This document shows positions 18,541 to 24,791 of a stretch of 26,821 nt of DNA, piece after piece (the first letter of the stretch is position 1; every line of letters starts with the position of its first letter). This stretch comes from CAZEPT01 sp964626965. GTDB lineage: Bacteria > Patescibacteriota > Minisyncoccia > Phycocordibacterales > UBA9973. The position numbers and the translations under genes are program-made. The notes below the pieces were generated by a model. It was not told the DNA's origin. It did no database searches and saw nothing but the letters and a program-made list of their open reading frames with translations. The stretch covers positions 1-26,821 of the forward strand of contig CAZVHB010000010.1 in the NCBI GenBank assembly GCA_964626965.1, given 5' to 3'.

Positions 18541-18600
18541 AATTCACTGATGAATCTATTTTTCTTTACAGACTCATCACCTAACTAATTTTTTACGACT

Positions 18601-18653
18601 AAAAAATCCTACATATTTATGTAAGATTACATTATACCCATCCGGTACATATT
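18601..18653 (-). promoter_or_regulatory. promoter and hairpin upstream of the propeller gene
   Basis: On the minus strand TTTCCA, a 16-nt spacer and TATAAT (18636-18631) lie about 90 nt before the ATG. A 10-bp hairpin at 18606-18627 followed by a T-run (18605-18601) sits at the predicted start of the leader and could act as an early terminator or attenuator. Confidence 0.45.
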
Positions 18654-18700
18654 GGAAAGAAGGTTTTCCACATCCATACTATATCTAATGCCAAAGTAAA

Positions 18701-18731
18701 AAAGAGGGGCGGCCTTCGGCCGCCCCTCTTT
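18701..18731 (-). terminator. rho-independent terminator of the M50 protease gene
   Basis: A GC-rich 14-bp stem with loop TTC is followed on the minus strand by a T-run, 17 nt past the stop codon at 18748. Confidence 0.9.
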
Positions 18732-18747
18732 GGTTATATTTTTTTCT

Positions 18748-19395
18748 TTATCCCAACGCTACACCCGTAATCAACTTAAATAGAAAGAGGACAGCTTGAG
18801 TGATCGGATCGATGCTGAACATCTGCATGACGATGAGTAAACCAAAGATAATAAAGAAACCATTTCGTTCTAGATATGTTTGATACCGTGCAAAATGATC
18901 TGGTAAAAATGAAAAGAGGATTTTTGAGCCATCGAGTGGTGGAATCGGAAAAAGATTGAAAATACCGAGTGAGAGATTGACCAAGACAATTGCGATAAGC
19001 ATGAAGTTTTCTGGTGTTGGAATACCGGTTGCTGGGATTGGCACAAAGAAACGAAGTACGAGCCCGAAGATAATAGCGAGCATGAAGTTTGTAAATACAC
19101 CGGCGATTGCAACGACGCGAGTTCCTTGTCTGAGATTCGTAAAGTTGTACGGATTGTATGGCACAGGTTTTGCCCAGCCGAATCCAATTGGGGATTTGAG
19201 GATAACAAGAAGGAGTGGAACAATGACCGTACCGACAGGGTCGATGTGTTTAAGTGGGTTCATGGTCAGTCGGCCGGCGTTCAGTGCTGTCCGGTCTCCA
19301 TAATAGAGTGCAGCAAATCCGTGTGACACCTCATGGGCTACCACAGAGAGAATAAGGATAATAATTTGAAAAATCATTAAAAATGTTTGATCCAT
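18748..19395 (-). CDS. site-2 protease family (M50) membrane metalloprotease
   Basis: This 215-residue polytopic membrane protein carries the zinc motif HEVSH (residues 21-25) in its first helix and the second zinc-site motif NLFPIPPLDG (147-156, with Asp155 as ligand). These are the hallmarks of the short M50B site-2 protease subfamily, which cuts substrates within the membrane. There are about five hydrophobic segments and no PDZ domain, typical of the compact form common in Gram-positive bacteria and Patescibacteria. The length is normal. It is a single gene with its own terminator. Substrates cannot be told from the sequence. Confidence 0.92.
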   Translation of the reverse strand: MDQTFLMIFQIIILILSVVAHEVSHGFAALYYGDRTALNAGRLTMNPLKHIDPVGTVIVPLLLVILKSPIGFGWAKPVPYNPYNFTNLRQGTRVVAIAGVFTNFMLAIIFGLVLRFFVPIPATGIPTPENFMLIAIVLVNLSLGIFNLFPIPPLDGSKILFSFLPDHFARYQTYLERNGFFIIFGLLIVMQMFSIDPITQAVLFLFKLITGVALG

Positions 19396-19435
19396 ATGTT
19401 AGTTATTAGTAAGTAGTTAATAATCCCTTGTGTCA

Positions 19436-19511
19436 TTCCGGGCTTAATCAAGAATCTAGACAGACTGTACAAAATAACACCCTGGATTCCGGATCGAGTC
19501 CGGAATGACAA
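19436..19511. repeat. CATTCCGG palindromic element
   Basis: Two imperfect inverted arms (TGTCATTCCGGGCTTAATC... and ...GATCGAGTCCGGAATGACA) flank a centre of about 20 nt and can form a long hairpin. The right arm, reversed, matches the single arm at 7157-7184 almost exactly. It is a non-coding dispersed repeat upstream of both the M50 and bL28 genes, and may be a MITE or REP-like remnant. Confidence 0.7.
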
Positions 19512-19520
19512 TACAATTAT

Positions 19521-19580
19521 TTGCAAAATCTCTGTATATATGATACTGTATTTACTAGTAAGGAGCAACTCTCCTTTTTT
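19521..19580 (+). promoter_or_regulatory. promoter and leader hairpin of rpmB
   Basis: TTGCAA (19521) and a weak TACTGT-type -10 at 19544 precede a leader of about 55 nt. In the leader a 6-bp hairpin (AAGGAG/CTCCTT, loop CAACT, 19560-19576) runs into a short T-run. It could attenuate expression of the ribosomal protein. Confidence 0.35.
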
Positions 19581-19608
19581 AATTTAAACCTAAAAGATAC
19601 ACAACATT

Positions 19609-19854
19609 ATGGCTAAAACATGTCCAATAACAAATGTAGGTTCACGAATGGTTGGGAAATATTCCAACTCTGTTCGTGCGACTAAATACAATCCTATTCC
19701 AAAGACTCGAAAATACCCAAACCTCCAAAAAAAGAAAATCTATGTTCCTGAATTGAAAAAGACAGTCAACCTAGAAATCTCAACTCGAGCAATCCGTACA
19801 ATCAACAAGCGTGGTGCGTACGTCACTTTGAAAAAAGCTGGATTGGTTAAATAA
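19609..19854 (+). CDS. rpmB: 50S ribosomal protein bL28
   Basis: This 81-residue basic protein begins AKTCPITNVGSRMVGKYSNS, the usual bL28 start (compare CxVTGKxxxxGxxxSHS), and ends with the TRAIRTINKRGAYVTLKKAG segment typical of the family. It is part of the large ribosomal subunit. The length is normal. It is a single gene on the plus strand with a leader hairpin and a downstream terminator. The ATG at 19609 has no good Shine-Dalgarno ahead of it, only an AAAAGAT stretch. The lineage-specific sequence is consistent with a Patescibacterium. Confidence 0.93.
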   Translation: MAKTCPITNVGSRMVGKYSNSVRATKYNPIPKTRKYPNLQKKKIYVPELKKTVNLEISTRAIRTINKRGAYVTLKKAGLVK

Positions 19855-19867
19855 AAAAATAAAAAGA

Positions 19868-19896
19868 GGCGCGACCGAAGGTCGGGCCGCGTTTTT
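19868..19896 (+). terminator. rho-independent terminator of rpmB
   Basis: The CGACC/GGTCG hairpin with loop GAA and flanking GCG/CGC pairs (3-nt bulge) is followed by a T-run, shortly after the rpmB stop. Confidence 0.7.
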
Positions 19897-19899
19897 AAG

Positions 19900-20020
<121 letters not shown>

Positions 20021-20052
20021 TTTTTTACTACTTACCACTAACTACTTTCTAC

Positions 20053-20955
20053 TTACTTTTCTACCCATTTTTCCCCATCACTCACATACGTCATCGTCCC
20101 CTCTTTGCTTGTTTCACGAATTTCTATATCACGTTCAAGAAGTCGTTCAATCACCTCTTTGTGTGGATGACCGTAGCGATTGTTCTCCCCAGCACTGACT
20201 ATCGCTATTTTTGGTTTCACGGTATCAAGCCATACATCACTATTAGAAGTCCTCGAGCCGTGATGTCCAAGTTTTAAAATGTCTGACTTCAATAGTCCAA
20301 GAGAAAATGCTGAAGAAGTATCCGGCAGAGCATCTCCAATAATAATTTTTTCTGTTTCGCTCGTTGCATCTCCCATGAGCATCACTGATGTATCTCCATA
20401 CGAGAGACGTGAAACGATCGAGCCATCGTTACGACTCCAATCTTTGACGACTTGATCAGGAAATAAAACAGTGAGGAGAACTTCTCTCTGGCGAGTATCC
20501 CCTTCTTCTAAAACAATTTTCATTCCAGAAAATGCGACGAGTTCCTCTATCTGTTTCTTTTCTATTTTTTTCATCAGGTTTTTAAAAGTCTCACTTGGGT
20601 TACGAGTATTCGGAACAAGCACAGACGATACACTATATTCATCGAGCACGCGATTGAACCCACTGATATGGTCAGCGTCAGGATTGGTCACGACAATCAT
20701 ATCAATAGTCTTGTCACCCCGAGGCATGACTTCACGTAGTTTTGATATCACGACATCTTTCGGTCCAGCATCGATGAGTATTTGTTTATGGTTTGGAGTT
20801 TGAATAAGTATCGCATCACCTTGCCCAACATCAAGGAAAGAAATTTCGAGAGTGTTTGGTGAAACACCCAGAGTGAACACACCGAGCATACAAATGAGAA
20901 GGAAGGATAGTCCGAAAAAAGTTCTATATATAATTGTACTCTTTGAGTACGGCAT
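20053..20955 (-). CDS. stand-alone ComEC/Rec2-type metallo-beta-lactamase fold protein
   Basis: This 300-residue protein has one N-terminal transmembrane or signal segment (about 9-30) and a metallo-beta-lactamase domain like the C-terminal part of the DNA-uptake protein ComEC. Motifs are LDVGQGDAILIQ (41-52), LIDAGP (Asp62), TNPDADHISGF (90-100), MGDATSE (Asp196), LGHHGSRTS (231-234) and YGHPH (261-265). The usual HxHxDH is NPDADH here, so the first two histidines are Asn91 and Asp93, while Asp95 and His96 remain. No ComEC channel part is fused. Probably a secreted or membrane-tethered nuclease or hydrolase, perhaps cutting DNA during uptake or scavenging. It diverges from the superoxide dismutase gene through a shared palindromic promoter. 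Confidence 0.88.
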   Translation of the reverse strand: MPYSKSTIIYRTFFGLSFLLICMLGVFTLGVSPNTLEISFLDVGQGDAILIQTPNHKQILIDAGPKDVVISKLREVMPRGDKTIDMIVVTNPDADHISGFNRVLDEYSVSSVLVPNTRNPSETFKNLMKKIEKKQIEELVAFSGMKIVLEEGDTRQREVLLTVLFPDQVVKDWSRNDGSIVSRLSYGDTSVMLMGDATSETEKIIIGDALPDTSSAFSLGLLKSDILKLGHHGSRTSNSDVWLDTVKPKIAIVSAGENNRYGHPHKEVIERLLERDIEIRETSKEGTMTYVSDGEKWVEK

Positions 20956-20993
20956 ACTCCCAGTGTATCAAAAAATGGTATACTCGGAGTATG
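20953..20993. promoter_or_regulatory. symmetric divergent promoter of the ComEC-like and superoxide dismutase genes
   Basis: Two imperfect inverted arms of 18 bp (15 matches) flank AAAAA. Each arm holds an extended -10 (TGGTATACT on the plus strand, 20976-20984; TGATACACT on the minus strand) and then 6 nt to an ATG, at 20991 and 20955. Both messages should be leaderless. The palindrome may also be a binding site for one dimeric regulator that controls both genes. Confidence 0.65.
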
Positions 20994-21569
20994 TTTACAG
21001 AAAAAAAATTTACGATACCAGTACTCGCTGGTATCTCACAAAAAAATATTGATGAACATCTGAAGCTTTACGCGGGTTATGTGAAACACGCTAACTTCAT
21101 ACAAGACAAGATTGAGGAACTGCAAAAAGAAGAGGGAGACAACATGTACCTTATCTCTGGACTTAGGCGTCGATTTGGTTTTGAATTCTGCGGTATGAGA
21201 AACCATGAGTACTATTTCACTCAATTTGAAGGAGGGTTCCTCGCGTGTAACACCGAAAGTGTGCTCTATAAAAAGATATGTGAAACATGGGGGTCGTTTG
21301 AAAATTGGAAAAAAGAATTTGAGGATCTCGCCACGACTCGTGGTGTCGGATGGGCAATGCTCTGCAGAGACCCCGAAACTGACCGTCTCCTCCATGCGTG
21401 GGTGGATGAACAGCATCTCGGACAACTCGCAACCTGCGACATTATCCTTGCACTCGATATGTGGGAACATGCGTATGTCTACGACCACCCAACAAGCGAA
21501 AAGAAAAAATATATCGAAGATTTTTTTGATAATCTTAACTGGCCAGTAGTGGAGAGTAGGATAGATTAA
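20991..21569 (+). CDS. sod: superoxide dismutase, Fe/Mn family
   Basis: This 192-residue enzyme turns superoxide into hydrogen peroxide and oxygen in the cytoplasm. The four metal ligands can be assigned as His23 (DEHLKLYAGYV), His72 (GMRNHEYYF), Asp156 and His160 (LDMWEHAYVYD). Tyr30 corresponds to the conserved second-sphere Tyr. Gln141 in DEQH may be the Mn-type second-sphere Gln. The usual KHH/HHxxH helix is changed to HLKLYAG, as I recall for other Patescibacteria members of the family. The start at 20991 is preferred over an upstream in-frame ATG (20934) because it gives the normal N-terminus, and an extended -10 lies 6 nt before it. Metal specificity is not certain. Confidence 0.93.
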   Translation: MFTEKKFTIPVLAGISQKNIDEHLKLYAGYVKHANFIQDKIEELQKEEGDNMYLISGLRRRFGFEFCGMRNHEYYFTQFEGGFLACNTESVLYKKICETWGSFENWKKEFEDLATTRGVGWAMLCRDPETDRLLHAWVDEQHLGQLATCDIILALDMWEHAYVYDHPTSEKKKYIEDFFDNLNWPVVESRID

Positions 21570-21610
21570 AATACTAAATTCTAAATGTTACATTAAAAAG
21601 CTAAGCAAAA

Positions 21611-21645
21611 AACAGTGGGGCGACTACGTCGCCCCACTGTTTTTT
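21611..21645. terminator. bidirectional terminator after superoxide dismutase
   Basis: A 14-bp stem AACAGTGGGGCGAC with its complement (loop TAC) is flanked by A- and T-runs. It serves the plus-strand superoxide dismutase gene and can back up the terminator of the converging minus-strand gene. Confidence 0.9.
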
Positions 21646-21665
21646 GTATTAAAAATTTTCCAAAC

Positions 21666-21695
21666 AAAAAGACCTGAACTTTGTGAGTCCAGGTC
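21666..21695 (-). terminator. terminator of the OmpA-like membrane protein gene
   Basis: The arms GACCTG and CAGGTC (with internal AC/GT pairs) are followed on the minus strand by TTTTTG, about 30 nt past the stop at 21727. Confidence 0.75.
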
Positions 21696-21726
21696 GTATA
21701 AAAATATTATAGGTTGAAAAAATTAT

Positions 21727-23361
21727 CTACCAGAACCAAGGCCCTGTCCATACCCACCATCCGAGTAATCGAGTGATGATAATGATTGCAAGAAGTATCT
21801 TGCAACACTTTGGTGACCAGTGCCACCAATGAATGGCCATAAACCGGATCCAAATAACTGCTTCTTCAAATATGGAAAAGATTCTTTTTACGTTTGGCTT
21901 GGGAGCAAAACGTAAAAGCCAAATCATGATGATAATGATTGTAGCGACCAACACCAATAACAGTGTTTTGAGTCCCAACCAATACCAGATGGCGCCAAGC
22001 AAAGCTAACGCGAGTATCCAAAGCAATACTTCCGTAAAAGGAAATGTAATCTTTGGAACACGCATGTGTGGCTTCGGTAACTTCCAACCTCGGAAGTAAT
22101 TACGAATCGGTTCTTGATAAAAGTAGATGATGTATGACATCAAACTTACTAATACAGCAAACAAAATCCATAACACTACTTCTTGGCGTAATAACCAACT
22201 CGAGGACACTAATATTATGCCGATAATGCATAAACCAGCGATACTCCAGCCGATGTACTCCGCAAAGATCCATGATCGTGGTGTTTTTTCTTTCACAGTT
22301 TTTTCTTGCGGTACGTACACAAGCTGTTTACTTTTTTTCAAAAGATAATACAGCCCGTATGCCATTGCAAGAATTCCAGCAAAGAGGATTGCTCTCCATC
22401 CCAACCATTGGTAGAGGATGTACAGCGTACCTGCTCCAAGTAAAAACCAAACAAAGTTGAAGTTGTACACTTCTTCTTTTGGTTCTTCCACTCGTGCAAT
22501 CGTTGCTACACGACGCACTGGAATTACCGGAACTTGTGGTTCAGCCCACTTGATGCGAGAAAGGTAAGAAAGCAAAAAGTACAGTGCTCCAAGCCACAAC
22601 AATAATAAAATTGGTGATGGACAAGGAATTACTTTCACGTTTTGAGACGTGATTATTACTTTTGCTTCTACATATCTCATTGCATTCAGTAGTGTCGGAT
22701 CTGCAACAGCACTAGCAACTTCCTTTTCGTTTTGAAATTGAATTTCTTTCGCTTCAGTTTTCGTGATGCGAAAATTAGTTTTGGCTAGTTTTTCAGAAAG
22801 GAGTTTTTGAGTCCTATCCAAACGAGCTTCTGCTAATTTTTGATTCTCAACTTCAAAACAACCAGGCTCCATGCTTTCTCTAAAACCATATTTCTTGGCT
22901 TCAGGAGATGCAGTACCAATCAATGACAAAACTATTTGTGGTTTTGAAACAACTGGCATGCTATCGCCAGAAGCTTGTAATACCGCAAACGATGTTCCAT
23001 CGTAGTTCAGAGCATTGTTATAAGTAATTTTTCTCAAAGAGTCTTGAATGACTTTTGAGATTTTACTTGCAACAACATCCTCTTTACTGTCACTTGGGGC
23101 AACTAAGTCAAACTTTGGAGCAACAGGATATGTTACTCTTTCAGTAAAATTAGTTACTTTTTCTGTGGTTTTAAAAGCAGTTACTTGAGTGGGTGTGAAA
23201 ACACCTGCCCAGTTAAATACTTTTTTGCCATCTTCTACTTTAGTAAAACGTGACTGGATAGTCACGGTATCTCCTTGATTTGCATGTATTAATGCAAAAC
23301 CAACTTGATACAAAACTGAAGCCAAAATAGCGCATAAGAAAATTTTGATAATCTTTTCCAT
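21727..23361 (-). CDS. multi-spanning membrane protein with an OmpA-like extracytoplasmic domain
   Basis: This 544-residue protein has an N-terminal signal or anchor segment (about 4-25) and a soluble region to about 240. Residues about 143-236 contain IVLSLIGTASPEA and, 20 residues on, NQKLAEARLDRTQKLL, the pattern of OmpA-type peptidoglycan-binding domains (GxAs...N..LA..RA). About seven to eight transmembrane helices follow at about 249-268, 303-341, 368-390, 396-415, 444-485 and 520-536, ending in a Trp-rich tail (WWVWTGPWFW). I recognise no family for the whole. It could bind cell wall and hold a membrane assembly. It has its own strong promoter and a long hairpin in the leader. Confidence 0.75.
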   Translation of the reverse strand: MEKIIKIFLCAILASVLYQVGFALIHANQGDTVTIQSRFTKVEDGKKVFNWAGVFTPTQVTAFKTTEKVTNFTERVTYPVAPKFDLVAPSDSKEDVVASKISKVIQDSLRKITYNNALNYDGTSFAVLQASGDSMPVVSKPQIVLSLIGTASPEAKKYGFRESMEPGCFEVENQKLAEARLDRTQKLLSEKLAKTNFRITKTEAKEIQFQNEKEVASAVADPTLLNAMRYVEAKVIITSQNVKVIPCPSPILLLLWLGALYFLLSYLSRIKWAEPQVPVIPVRRVATIARVEEPKEEVYNFNFVWFLLGAGTLYILYQWLGWRAILFAGILAMAYGLYYLLKKSKQLVYVPQEKTVKEKTPRSWIFAEYIGWSIAGLCIIGIILVSSSWLLRQEVVLWILFAVLVSLMSYIIYFYQEPIRNYFRGWKLPKPHMRVPKITFPFTEVLLWILALALLGAIWYWLGLKTLLLVLVATIIIIMIWLLRFAPKPNVKRIFSIFEEAVIWIRFMAIHWWHWSPKCCKILLAIIIITRLLGWWVWTGPWFW

Positions 23362-23377
23362 ATAGGGGGTTTTAAAT

Positions 23378-23432
23378 TTTTGGGTTTATTTTTAAGGCCG
23401 AAATGACATCAGACGCAAAAATAAACCCAAAA
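23378..23432 (-). promoter_or_regulatory. long hairpin in the leader of the OmpA-like gene
   Basis: Two 16-bp arms (23378-23393 and 23417-23432) pair perfectly around a 23-nt loop. They lie between the promoter and the ATG at 23361, so the leader of about 105 nt carries a strong structure. It is followed by a short A/C-rich stretch before the start. No known riboswitch class is recognised. Confidence 0.65.
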
Positions 23433-23473
23433 GACAAAAACCTTTATTTACAAAGAACTTTCCACTTAGCTCA

Positions 23474-23502
23474 AGTCTAGCACAAACTAGACTTTTTGTC
23501 AA
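23474..23502 (-). promoter_or_regulatory. strong promoter of the OmpA-like gene
   Basis: On the minus strand TTGACA (23502-23497), a 17-nt spacer ending TGC and TAGACT (23479-23474) give a near-consensus sigma-70 promoter with extended -10. Confidence 0.8.
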
Positions 23503-23556
23503 GTACTTGGTCTTATACATACTGACGGTCTTGGTTCCAGATTATTACTAAAATCT

Positions 23557-23569
23557 GTATACTATATGT
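23557..23569 (+). promoter_or_regulatory. -10 box of the exonuclease III gene, leaderless
   Basis: TATACT (23558-23563) preceded by G lies 6 nt before the ATG at 23570. The start site should be at or very near the ATG. No clear -35 is seen. Confidence 0.5.
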
Positions 23570-24337
23570 ATGAAAATCATCTCTTGGAACACGAACGGCC
23601 TGCGAGCCACAGCCAAACAAGGTCACTTCTTCCCTCTTCTAGAAACATACAAACCAGATATTCTCTGCCTTCAAGAAACTAAAAGTGAACCTCACCAACT
23701 TCCCGAAGAAATACTCAACACAAAAGGATACACGAGTGCCTTTGATTGGTCAAAGGAAAGAAAAGGCTACAGTGGTGTCGCAATCTACAGCAAGACAAAA
23801 CCTGATAAGGTCATCATCGGTATTGGGAAAAAAGAACTCGACACTGAAGGGCGCACCGTCACTTGTATCTTTGGAAAACTCGCTGTCGTCACGTGCTACT
23901 TTCCAAATGGAGGGCAAGGTCCACACCGACTCGAATACAAACTCGCGTTTTATGATCAATTTTTAAAATTTACAGAAAAATTACGTAAAGACTATGATGT
24001 TGTTTTTTGTGGAGACGTGAATACTGCGCACACTGCAGTCGATCTCGCACGACCAAAAGAAAATACTGAGAACACCGGATTCCTCCCTATCGAACGCGTA
24101 TGGATAGACCGCGTCATCGCAAAAAAATATATTGATAGTTTCCGTTTCAAGTACCCAAATGCATTAGATGCATACACCTACTGGGATCAAAAAACTGGAG
24201 CGCGTGCGCGTAATGTCGGCTGGCGGATAGATTACTTTTTTGTGACTGAGAGTTTGAAAAGTAAAATTAAAGATTCATACATGCTCACTGACTATCTCGG
24301 ATCTGACCACTGCCCGATTGTGCTTGAATTAAAATAG
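23570..24337 (+). CDS. xth: exodeoxyribonuclease III
   Basis: This 255-residue enzyme belongs to the exonuclease/endonuclease/phosphatase fold. It cuts DNA at abasic sites and removes 3'-end nucleotides in base-excision repair. Key motifs are ISWNTNGLRA (Asn7), LQETK (Glu36), GYSGVAIYSK, CYFPNG (Tyr110), FCGDVNTAH (Asp149, Asn151), RIDYFF (Asp221) and GSDHCPI (Asp246, His247). All catalytic positions are present and the length is typical. It is a single gene with a leaderless promoter and a GC-rich terminator 20 nt after the stop. The AP endonuclease role is well established for the family. Confidence 0.95.
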   Translation: MKIISWNTNGLRATAKQGHFFPLLETYKPDILCLQETKSEPHQLPEEILNTKGYTSAFDWSKERKGYSGVAIYSKTKPDKVIIGIGKKELDTEGRTVTCIFGKLAVVTCYFPNGGQGPHRLEYKLAFYDQFLKFTEKLRKDYDVVFCGDVNTAHTAVDLARPKENTENTGFLPIERVWIDRVIAKKYIDSFRFKYPNALDAYTYWDQKTGARARNVGWRIDYFFVTESLKSKIKDSYMLTDYLGSDHCPIVLELK

Positions 24338-24356
24338 TACAGACAATACAAAATAC

Positions 24357-24390
24357 AAATAGGGGCGCGCTTCGCGCGCCCCTATTTTTT
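24357..24390 (+). terminator. rho-independent terminator of xth
   Basis: A 14-bp GC-rich stem with loop TTC is followed by TTTTTT, 20 nt past the xth stop. Confidence 0.92.
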
Positions 24391-24392
24391 GT

Positions 24393-24421
24393 TTGACTTT
24401 CTAAAAATAGTAAGCTAGAAT
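24393..24421 (+). promoter_or_regulatory. promoter of a 45-residue ORF
   Basis: TTGACT (24393-24398), a 17-nt spacer and TAGAAT (24416-24421) give a near-consensus promoter. A leader of about 12 nt leads to the ATG at 24440. Confidence 0.65.
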
Positions 24422-24439
24422 AATATCAAATCTAATTAT

Positions 24440-24577
24440 ATGCAAAAAATACATGATGTTCTTTCAACTAAAGAATGGCCTTGGAAAATTTTTATCGCTG
24501 TAATAGTGATATTGAGTTTACTCTCTGGAGAAGTTTTGGAGTCTCATGACCCTCGAGTTCTTCTTGGAAAACTATAA
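24440..24577 (+). CDS. 45-residue single-pass membrane peptide, unknown function
   Basis: The small ORF encodes a protein starting MQKIHDVLSTKEWPW, with a hydrophobic helix at about 17-30 (IFIAVIVILSLLSG) and a polar end ESHDPRVLLGKL. It follows a good promoter with normal spacing and comes after the xth terminator, so it is a separate unit. No Shine-Dalgarno is visible, as for most genes here. It may be a real small membrane protein missed because of size. Its 3' end overlaps a longer frame beginning at 24546, which has no promoter of its own. Function unknown. Confidence 0.5.
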   Translation: MQKIHDVLSTKEWPWKIFIAVIVILSLLSGEVLESHDPRVLLGKL

Positions 24578-24646
24578 ACCAATCGGTCTTAACAAAATTA
24601 ACACCACCTCACAGTGTGTGTTTTTTTTATTTTCTCAACTTCTCTG

Positions 24647-24767
24647 TATAATACAAATAAGTTCAACTAAAAAAGAAGATATGCCAGTAATAATCATGTT
24701 TTATGTCGCCTGTAGTGTGTGTATCTATATTCTCTACAAAAGACATAGTAATAGAAAACACAAATAA
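24647..24767 (+). CDS. possible 28-residue membrane peptide with its own -10 box
   Basis: A TATAAT box at 24647-24652 lies about 28 nt before an ATG at 24681. The ORF (24681-24767) encodes a Cys-containing hydrophobic stretch (VIIMFYVACSVCIYILY) and a basic tail (KRHSNRKHK), the make-up of a tiny membrane peptide. The span given covers promoter and ORF. The -35 is poor and the peptide is very short, so this is only a candidate. Confidence 0.25.
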
Positions 24768-24791
24768 GAATATCTCTGTGGTATTCTTTTT

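Noticed and set aside
20934..20990. Upstream start for superoxide dismutase at 20934
   Set aside because: It would add 19 residues not typical of the family and place the start inside the divergent gene, upstream of the extended -10 box.
24546..24767. 73-residue frame starting at 24546
   Set aside because: Its start lies inside the 45-residue ORF that has a good promoter. Only its last 28 codons, behind a TATAAT box, look like a possible unit.
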